This document shows, in pieces, positions 1 through 4,727 of a stretch of 7,505 bases of DNA. The DNA is from Clostridia bacterium (lineage in GTDB: Bacteria > Bacillota > Clostridia > Oscillospirales > Acutalibacteraceae): the NCBI GenBank assembly GCA_900771185.1, contig CAAGND010000187.1, positions 1 to 7,505 of the forward strand, in the 5' to 3' direction. The notes beneath the pieces are model-generated. The model was not told the origin of the DNA. It saw nothing but the letters and a program-made list of their open reading frames with translations, and made no database searches. Each line of letters begins with the position of its first letter. Position 1 is the first letter of the stretch. Both the position numbers and the translations under genes were made by a program.

Positions 1-399
1 GCGACGGGCGGCAGGGTTGAGCACACACTTGCAAATCTCCAGCTTTTGGCTATGCTCTCGTCACTCGGCGCACATGCCTTAATTGACGCGGGTGAGACGT
101 GCTTTGCAGCCGTGACGGACGGCGCCGTTCGCTTTGATGCGCGTGACGACGGCTATGTGTCCGTGTTTTCGCACACGGATGTTTCGAGCGGCGTCTGTCT
201 CAGGGGCTTGAAATATGAGCTTGAAAACCATGAGCTGAAGAACACCTTTTCGCTCGGTGTGAGCAATGAGTTCTGCGGGCGTGTAAGTGAGATATCCGTA
301 ACACACGGGACGCTCATTGTTGTGTATCCGGGAGACGCTCACCCGATTTATCAGAGTCATAATATCACAACGAAAAAACAAAAACAAGACGGTAATTAA
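1..399 (+). CDS. thiN: Thiamine diphosphokinase, 3' part (5' end outside window)
   Basis: The frame is open from base 1 to the TAA at 397-399, giving 132 visible residues of a family of about 210, so roughly the first third is missing. The enzyme transfers pyrophosphate from ATP to thiamine, making the cofactor thiamine diphosphate in the cytoplasm. The visible part starts in the conserved GGRxDHxLAN block (here GGRVEHTLANLQLL, bases 7-48). It ends with the thiamine-binding beta domain: a VSVFS strand, then SSGVCLRGLKYEL, then SLGVSNEF, then a final strand GTLIVVYP. These blocks in this order are diagnostic of ThiN (TPK catalytic plus B1-binding domains). The usual Asp of GGRxDH is Glu here, a conservative change. 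The TTG at 46 and ATG at 52 are internal codons, not starts. The flippase gene begins 26 bp after the stop with no terminator between, so the two probably share a transcript. Upstream partners such as rpe or rsgA, common in Firmicutes, cannot be checked. Confidence 0.92.
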   Translation, partial: ATGGRVEHTLANLQLLAMLSSLGAHALIDAGETCFAAVTDGAVRFDARDDGYVSVFSHTDVSSGVCLRGLKYELENHELKNTFSLGVSNEFCGRVSEISVTHGTLIVVYPGDAHPIYQSHNITTKKQKQDGN

Positions 400-425
400 G
401 AAAGATTAATCGGAGCGGTTGAAAG

Positions 426-1967
426 ATGTCGAGAACAGGCTTTGCAATCAAAAACACCGCTGCTGGTGTCAGCAGCAAGGTTATCACTCTTGTCCTGAGT
501 TTTGTTTCAAGAACAATATTTATCCGCTTGCTCGGCAATGAATATCTCGGTATAAACGGGCTTTATTCCGAGGTGCTTTCCATGCTCTCTTTTGCGGAGC
601 TGGGCTTCGGCTCCGCAATGACCTTTGCGCTGTATAAGCCGATTGCCGAAAACGATGAACGGACGGCTGCAAGGCTCACCGAGTATTATAAAAAGGTTTA
701 CCGCATTGTAGCGCTCGTTATAGCGGCTTTGGGAGTGGCACTGCTCCCGTTTTTGCAATATATCGTCAAGGGCGCCGATTCGGTCACCCTCCGTGAGCTG
801 AGACTTTATTATCTGATATTTCTTTTCAACACCGTTGTCGGATATTTTGTAACTTATAAATACAGCGTTGTCAACGCGAGCCAAAAAAACTATATAGTCA
901 CAAATATCGATATGGTGGTACATTCCGCCACCGTAATTTTTCAGATAATTTCACTGCTCGTTTTCCGTGACTTCCTGATTTATCTCATCACCCAGTCGCT
1001 GTGTCTGCTGCTCTCAAGGGTGTTTATTTCGCTGTATCTCAACCGTAGAATCCCCATGCTCAGAGTTCACTGCGAGGAGAAGCTCAGCAGGGAGGAAAAG
1101 CTGCCGATATTCAACAATGTCAGGGGGCTTATGGTTCACCAGCTCTCCGCGATAGCCGTCAACTCGACCGACAACATAATCATCTCATCGTTTGAAAGCA
1201 TGGGCGTTGTGACGGTGGGGCTTGTCAGCAACTATAATCTGATTATAAAATCAGTTATCGATTTTGTGAATATCCTGTTTTCGAGCGTCACGGCGGGGCT
1301 TGGAAACATGGTGGCGTCAGACGAGACGGAGAATTACAGAAAATCATTTCTTGAGCTGAATTTTATGAGCTTTTGGATATACGGCTTTTGTTCAATCGCG
1401 TTTTTTGTGCTCATTCCGCCGTTTATAACATTGTGGATAGGCGAGGAGAACCTCATCGATACTTTGAGCTTTGCTCTGATTCTCGTGAGCGTCTTTCTGA
1501 AAGGCCAGATGCGCACCTTTACCAACGCGAGAATAGCCAAGGGCGATTTCAACAGGGACAAGTGGTGGTCACTGCTTGAGGCGGTCGTGAACCTCGTGGT
1601 GTCCGTAATTTTCGCAAGCCGATTCGGTCTTGTCGGCGTCTATATCGGCACTGTTGCGTCAAGAGCTGTCAATATTCTGACCCGTCCCGCCTCTGTTTAC
1701 CGTTTCCTTTTCGAGCGCTCCTGCGCGGAATATTATGTAAGACTTGCAATTTATTCTCTCGCAACTGCGGGGGCTTGTGCGCTGACTTGGCTTGCCGTCT
1801 CTCCGATACTCTCACAGGTGACGGTTCTGCGATTTCTTGCGGCGGTGTGCGTGACTGCGGTTGTGCCCAACGCGGTGTTCCTGCTTCTGTTTTTCAGAGC
1901 CGGCGAATTCCGTTCCCTTGTCTCGCGCCTGAGGTCTTTGCTTTCACAGCGTGGAAAGAAAGGCTAA
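426..1967 (+). CDS. Wzx-like polysaccharide/oligosaccharide flippase (MOP superfamily)
   Basis: This 513-residue integral membrane protein probably flips a lipid-linked sugar chain across the cytoplasmic membrane for capsule, teichoic acid or other surface polysaccharide assembly. The N-terminus is typical of Polysacc_synt transporters: an amphipathic start, a first helix at about 14-36 (SKVITLVLSFVSRTIFIRLL), then LGNEYLGINGLYSEVLSMLSFAELGFGSAM (38-64), which is strongly conserved in Firmicute Wzx-like proteins. I count 12-14 hydrophobic segments, including about 91-110, 122-146, 158-204, 262-290, 310-335, 342-360, 385-410, 438-458 and 468-490. A charged cytoplasmic loop lies at about 206-235, and the tail is basic (LRSLLSQRGKKG). 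Length is normal for the family. The start is ATG 426 with GGAG at 412-415, 10 nt upstream. It follows thiN by 26 bp and overlaps the stop of the convergent spoVB-like gene. No glycosyltransferase or polymerase is nearby, so the substrate is unknown. The family call is firm; the specificity is not. Confidence 0.85.
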   Translation: MSRTGFAIKNTAAGVSSKVITLVLSFVSRTIFIRLLGNEYLGINGLYSEVLSMLSFAELGFGSAMTFALYKPIAENDERTAARLTEYYKKVYRIVALVIAALGVALLPFLQYIVKGADSVTLRELRLYYLIFLFNTVVGYFVTYKYSVVNASQKNYIVTNIDMVVHSATVIFQIISLLVFRDFLIYLITQSLCLLLSRVFISLYLNRRIPMLRVHCEEKLSREEKLPIFNNVRGLMVHQLSAIAVNSTDNIIISSFESMGVVTVGLVSNYNLIIKSVIDFVNILFSSVTAGLGNMVASDETENYRKSFLELNFMSFWIYGFCSIAFFVLIPPFITLWIGEENLIDTLSFALILVSVFLKGQMRTFTNARIAKGDFNRDKWWSLLEAVVNLVVSVIFASRFGLVGVYIGTVASRAVNILTRPASVYRFLFERSCAEYYVRLAIYSLATAGACALTWLAVSPILSQVTVLRFLAAVCVTAVVPNAVFLLLFFRAGEFRSLVSRLRSLLSQRGKKG

Positions 1968-3487
1968 TTTCTTGAAAATATAGATTTGAACCATTTTATA
2001 TCCCCGCCTGAGACGCTGCCCGTTATCGTCAAGAACAGCAGGTAGACAGCGCTTGTGAAGGTTATCACGGCGGTGAGAATGAGTTTGCCGTCAACAGCGC
2101 CGGAGACGAGCATGCGCACGAGGAAGAACGAGCCGAGTATACAAATGGCAGGCTTTAATATGCCGTTTACAAGGTCTATTTCGAGCCGGCAGACCTTTAT
2201 AAGTCTGCGTATGCTCAGGTAGAAGTTGATTATTTCGCTGACGAACAATATAACAATGTATCCGGTCACGGAATATCTTGGGATAAGGATATAGACAAGA
2301 ACCACGCACATTGCCGAGTCGATTATGTTGTATCGCATGGAGTATACCTGCTGGTCAAGACCTTTGAGTATGCCGTCAACGGTCGTGTCCATATACATTA
2401 TCGGAAGCAGCGGCGCAAGAACCCGCAGGTACATGGCGGAGTCGAGGTTGTCGTATATGCACATCGACAGCTCATCGGCAAAGGCATACATGACTCCGGC
2501 GGTGCCCAGAGAGAACAGCATTGTAATTTTTATTACCCTCGCCGCCATGCTCTCAATTCTTTCGTTGTTTTTCTGAGCGCAGCACTCGGCAAATTCCGGA
2601 ACAAGCATGCTCGAAAGAGATGTCAGAATTGCGGCGGGGTAGAGGATGACAGGCAACGCCATGCCGTGGATGGTTCCGTATACCGCCATTGCGCCCTCAA
2701 CAGACTGTCCGGATTTGCGAAACCCCACGGGGATTAGCAGATGCTCCACTGTCAGCAGCACGGAACGGGCGCAGGATCCCGCGGCATCGGGCAGCGCAAT
2801 CCTCAGAAGCTCTTTGAAATCGGCCTTTTGCTCTCCTATGGGGAGCTTTTTTTCATGCTTTGTTATTCGGAACAGAACAAAGGAACACAGAAATGAAACC
2901 GTCTCAGAGGCGGTCATTCCGGTGACAATCGCATCACAGGCAAATTCCAGCCCACGGCTCAGTTGGGAGGAGAGGGTGAGCACAACAACAGTTATCTTGA
3001 CGGTCTGTTCAATGACCTGAACCACGGCGTATTTTGATATGGTGCGTTCGGCTGTGAAATATCCGCTCAGAGCCGAGGACATCGCGACAAACGGCAGACT
3101 TAGCGCAAGTATACGCAGTGCCGAGACGGTGCGCATGTCGCCCAGCCAGTATTGCGCAATGAGCTTTGAACCGGAGGCAAGAGCGCACGCCATGACAACA
3201 CCGATAAACAGCCCGTAAAGGAGGCACATTCGCATGATTTTCGGGGAGTTTGAGAGTCCCCGACCGTTATCCTCGACCACGAGACGTGTCGCGGCAAGCT
3301 TGAGCCCGGCTGTTGAAAAAGTGACAGCCATGCTGTAAACGGTCGTCACCAACGAAAACAGACCTATACCTGCCGCGCCTATCCTGTTTGTCAGATAGAT
3401 GTTGAAGGACACACCTATCGTTCTCATGAGGAAGGTGGTGGCGGTAAGTATAAGGGTGTTTACAAGCAGTCTCTTGGTGTTTTTCAT
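1964..3487 (-). CDS. SpoVB-like flippase (MOP superfamily, stage V sporulation protein B type)
   Basis: This 507-residue polytopic membrane protein belongs to the SpoVB/MurJ-like branch of the MOP superfamily. SpoVB is needed for spore cortex formation, presumably by flipping lipid-linked peptidoglycan precursors; relatives also serve in vegetative cells. Supporting blocks are an N-terminal helix followed by RTIGVSFNIYLTNRIGAAGIGLFSL (22-46), AGLKLAATRLVVE (60-72), SGYFTAERTISKYAVVQVIEQ (141-161), YPAAILTSLSSMLVPEFAE (283-301) and DGILKGLDQQVYSMRYNIID (371-390). About 14 hydrophobic segments are visible, and B. subtilis SpoVB is of similar length. I chose ATG 3487 because GGGAG (plus-strand 3496-3500) lies 8 nt upstream and MKNTKRLL is a typical start. 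A GTG at 3532 would add 15 residues encoded by an inverted repeat and lacks good Shine-Dalgarno spacing. The TAG stop (1964-1966) overlaps the TAA of the convergent flippase. Whether it acts in sporulation or in another polysaccharide export step cannot be decided here. Confidence 0.85.
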   Translation of the reverse strand: MKNTKRLLVNTLILTATTFLMRTIGVSFNIYLTNRIGAAGIGLFSLVTTVYSMAVTFSTAGLKLAATRLVVEDNGRGLSNSPKIMRMCLLYGLFIGVVMACALASGSKLIAQYWLGDMRTVSALRILALSLPFVAMSSALSGYFTAERTISKYAVVQVIEQTVKITVVVLTLSSQLSRGLEFACDAIVTGMTASETVSFLCSFVLFRITKHEKKLPIGEQKADFKELLRIALPDAAGSCARSVLLTVEHLLIPVGFRKSGQSVEGAMAVYGTIHGMALPVILYPAAILTSLSSMLVPEFAECCAQKNNERIESMAARVIKITMLFSLGTAGVMYAFADELSMCIYDNLDSAMYLRVLAPLLPIMYMDTTVDGILKGLDQQVYSMRYNIIDSAMCVVLVYILIPRYSVTGYIVILFVSEIINFYLSIRRLIKVCRLEIDLVNGILKPAICILGSFFLVRMLVSGAVDGKLILTAVITFTSAVYLLFLTITGSVSGGDIKWFKSIFSRN

Positions 3488-3495
3488 CAATAAAG

Positions 3496-3500
3496 CTCCC
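3496..3500 (-). promoter_or_regulatory. Ribosome binding site deciding the spoVB-like start
   Basis: On the minus strand GGGAG lies 8 nt upstream of ATG 3487. It supports this start over the in-frame GTG at 3532, which has only AAAGGT directly abutting it. Confidence 0.7.
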
Positions 3501-3510
3501 GTTTTAAAAG

Positions 3511-3559
3511 TTAGGTAAACGCTGATAATCACACCTTTGTTTAATCAGCGGTTACCTAA
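3511..3559. repeat. 16-bp inverted repeat (hairpin) in the spoVB-like leader
   Basis: The left arm is 3511-3526 (TTAGGTAAACGCTGAT) and the right arm 3544-3559 (ATCAGCGGTTACCTAA). They pair over 16 positions with one mismatch (3519/3551), around a 17-nt loop. If the spoVB-like gene is transcribed from further right, the hairpin falls in its 5' leader, 11 nt before GGGAG, and is followed on the minus strand by CTTTTAAAA. It could therefore act as a weak attenuator or an mRNA-stabilising element. It may equally be the end of a small mobile repeat, because its arms end in the TTAGG/CCTAA motif tandemly repeated immediately to the right. The structure is certain; the function is unknown. Confidence 0.7.
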
Positions 3560-3590
3560 CTCCTAACACCTAATTCCCAATTTCCTAATT
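3555..3590. repeat. Degenerate 7-bp tandem repeat (CCTAAYW)
   Basis: CCTAA or a one-base variant begins at 3555, 3562, 3569, 3576 (CCCAA) and 3584, giving spacings of 7, 7, 7 and 8 bases. The units read CCTAACT, CCTAACA, CCTAATT, CCCAATTT, CCTAATT. The array abuts and overlaps the right arm of the 16-bp hairpin, so the two may be one element. Short heptanucleotide tandem repeats of this kind occur between genes in several bacterial groups. No coding frame or protein-binding function can be assigned from sequence alone. Confidence 0.65.
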
Positions 3591-3601
3591 TGTGTTTGCA
3601 A

Positions 3602-3615
3602 GGCTTTTTCGACAG
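3602..3615 (-). repeat. Copy 1 of a dispersed 14-mer (CTGTYGAAAAAGCC)
   Basis: Read on the minus strand this is CTGTCGAAAAAGCC. It matches CTGTTGAAAAAGCC at 7428-7441 on the plus strand at 13 of 14 bases. Both copies sit directly beside a palindrome with a 3-nt loop. This suggests two members, or fragments, of one dispersed repeat family. Confidence 0.5.
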
Positions 3616-3642
3616 CATCAGGCAAATATTGCCTGACCTGTC
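3611..3642. repeat. Palindrome upstream of the hydrolase promoter
   Basis: The inner arms TCAGGCAA (3618-3625) and TTGCCTGA (3629-3636) are perfect around the 3-nt centre ATA. The outer arms GACAG (3611-3615) and CTGTC (3638-3642) continue the stem across a small asymmetric bulge, for 13 bp in total. It ends 9 bp before the -35 box at 3652, where a regulator dimer could bind. It lacks a following T-run, so it is not a good intrinsic terminator for rightward transcription. It could be a regulator operator or the end of a palindromic repeat element. Confidence 0.6.
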
Positions 3643-3651
3643 AAATCTCAC

Positions 3652-3680
3652 TTGACAAAATGGCTTTCTGATGTGATAAT
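3652..3680 (+). promoter_or_regulatory. Extended -10 sigma-A-type promoter for the alpha/beta hydrolase
   Basis: A perfect -35 box TTGACA (3652-3657) and a -10 box GATAAT (3675-3680) are separated by 17 bp. An extended -10 TGT precedes the -10 box (TGTGATAAT, 3672-3680). Transcription would start near 3687, leaving a leader of about 30 nt containing GAGGG (3705-3709). This is the clearest promoter in the window and suggests strong vegetative expression unless the adjacent palindrome binds a repressor. Confidence 0.8.
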
Positions 3681-3716
3681 AAAGAGTAAAAATACAGAGG
3701 ATTTGAGGGTTTCTGT

Positions 3717-4646
3717 ATGAGAAAAATGAAATCTGCGGCAGCATTTTTGCTGGCTTTGGTCATGGTTGTCAGCCTTTGCATACCCGCCTTTGCGGACAGT
3801 GAAAAGCCCTTTGACAACAGCAGCTTTTTTGAATATGGCGATTATTCGGTGCATTACCGTGTGTTTGAAGCGCAGGGCGAGTTCAAAGGCAGGATAATGA
3901 TGCTTCACGGCTTCGGCTGTTCAACCTATTCGTGGGAGCCGATGGCAGAAAGATTAAGCGCTCAGGGCTATGAGTGTGTTCTTGCCGACTTGCCGGGCTT
4001 TGGCTATACCACACGGGAAACTTCCGATATTGAGCATGTTGACCGTGAGGTGCTTATTGAGGAGCTTATGAAGTCCATGGCTCCTTTGGATGAGTGGATA
4101 CTCGCGGGTCACTCCATGGGCGGCGGTGTTGCGATGAATATAGCGGCTGAAACGCCTGAACTTCGTGCGCTCATGCTCTATTGCCCCGCACCCGTCAGCG
4201 AAGTTCCGTCCTTTGTCGGGAATTTGATGAACAACGCTTTCATGGGCAGACTGATGTCGGCGGTGTTGAAATACGGCACAATGATTGAGCCGCTTATGCG
4301 AATTATTCTTCTCGCGGCATTCGTTGACTGGGATTTTTCAATGTCGTATGATATCTCGGCTGTGGCAATTCCGCTTGCGCAAGATAACACGGGCGAGAGC
4401 ATGATGAACATGATGTTCTCCGCAAGACCCACCGATCTTGAAGCCGTGAGCAAAATCGAAATGCCGGTTCTGCTGGTTCAGGCTCAGTATGATTTGGTTC
4501 TCATGCCGTGGATGAAAACGGACGTTGAAAACGCTTTGCCGCAGGCCGAAAAGTATACGGTCGAAAAGGGCGGGCACATGTGCAATGAGAACCGTGCGGA
4601 CGAGCTTAGCTTAGTTACACTCGAATTCCTCTCTGAAAATCTTTAA
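3717..4646 (+). CDS. Exported alpha/beta-fold hydrolase
   Basis: This 309-residue protein has a Sec signal peptide: basic MRKMK, a hydrophobic core to about residue 22, and a likely signal-peptidase I cut after AFA (24-26). The mature enzyme shows the alpha/beta-hydrolase plan: oxyanion-hole loop HGFG (64-67), DLPGFG (91-96), nucleophile elbow GHSMGG (131-136) with Ser133, likely acid Asp259 in VQAQYDLVL, and likely catalytic His287 in KGGHM. The segment 165-240 between strand and acid is the lid region; it is hydrophobic and rich in methionine, which suits a lipophilic substrate such as an ester or acyl lipid. The reaction is unassigned; esterase, lipase-like and C-C hydrolase activities all use this fold. 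ATG 3717 has GAGGG 7 nt upstream. A second Met at residue 4 lacks comparable spacing. The gene has its own promoter at 3652-3680 and ends with tandem TAA codons (4644-4649). The next gene, valS, is functionally unrelated. Confidence 0.88.
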   Translation: MRKMKSAAAFLLALVMVVSLCIPAFADSEKPFDNSSFFEYGDYSVHYRVFEAQGEFKGRIMMLHGFGCSTYSWEPMAERLSAQGYECVLADLPGFGYTTRETSDIEHVDREVLIEELMKSMAPLDEWILAGHSMGGGVAMNIAAETPELRALMLYCPAPVSEVPSFVGNLMNNAFMGRLMSAVLKYGTMIEPLMRIILLAAFVDWDFSMSYDISAVAIPLAQDNTGESMMNMMFSARPTDLEAVSKIEMPVLLVQAQYDLVLMPWMKTDVENALPQAEKYTVEKGGHMCNENRADELSLVTLEFLSENL

Positions 4647-4661
4647 TAAAAAATCAACGCG

Positions 4662-4679
4662 GCTCCTCCGGCGCGGAGC
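4662..4679. other. Small GC-rich hairpin between the hydrolase gene and valS
   Basis: GCTCC (4662-4666) pairs with GGAGC (4675-4679) around an 8-nt GC-rich loop. No T-run follows it on the plus strand, so termination of the hydrolase transcript here would be inefficient. valS may be partly read through from the hydrolase promoter. A TAAAAT sequence (4694-4699) could be a -10 box for valS, but no matching -35 box is visible. The 81-bp gap is too short for a T-box leader. Confidence 0.35.
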
Positions 4680-4727
4680 AAAAGGCGTTTATGTAAAATA
4701 TTATTCGCCGGAGAAATGGAATATGTT

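Noticed and set aside
507..923. 138-residue minus-strand open frame inside the Wzx-like gene
   Set aside because: It lies opposite well-conserved transmembrane coding sequence and its translation resembles no known family.
3488..3532. N-terminal extension of the SpoVB-like protein from GTG 3532
   Set aside because: The added residues are encoded by one arm and part of the loop of the inverted repeat, the ribosome binding site would abut the codon, and ATG 3487 has a well-spaced GGGAG.
3555..3590. CRISPR-like array
   Set aside because: The units are 7 bp with no spacers, so this is a simple tandem repeat.
3556..3744. 62-residue minus-strand open frame in the divergent intergenic region
   Set aside because: Its C-terminal part (LGNWELGVRS) is just the translation of the 7-bp repeat array, and its start overlaps the hydrolase gene.
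3768..3779. Lipoprotein lipobox at Cys21 of the hydrolase
   Set aside because: VSLC has Leu directly before Cys instead of Ala or Gly, while AFA at 24-26 is a good signal-peptidase I site.
4647..4727. T-box leader for valS
   Set aside because: Many Firmicute valS genes have one, but 81 bp is too short and no T-box consensus or specifier stem is visible.
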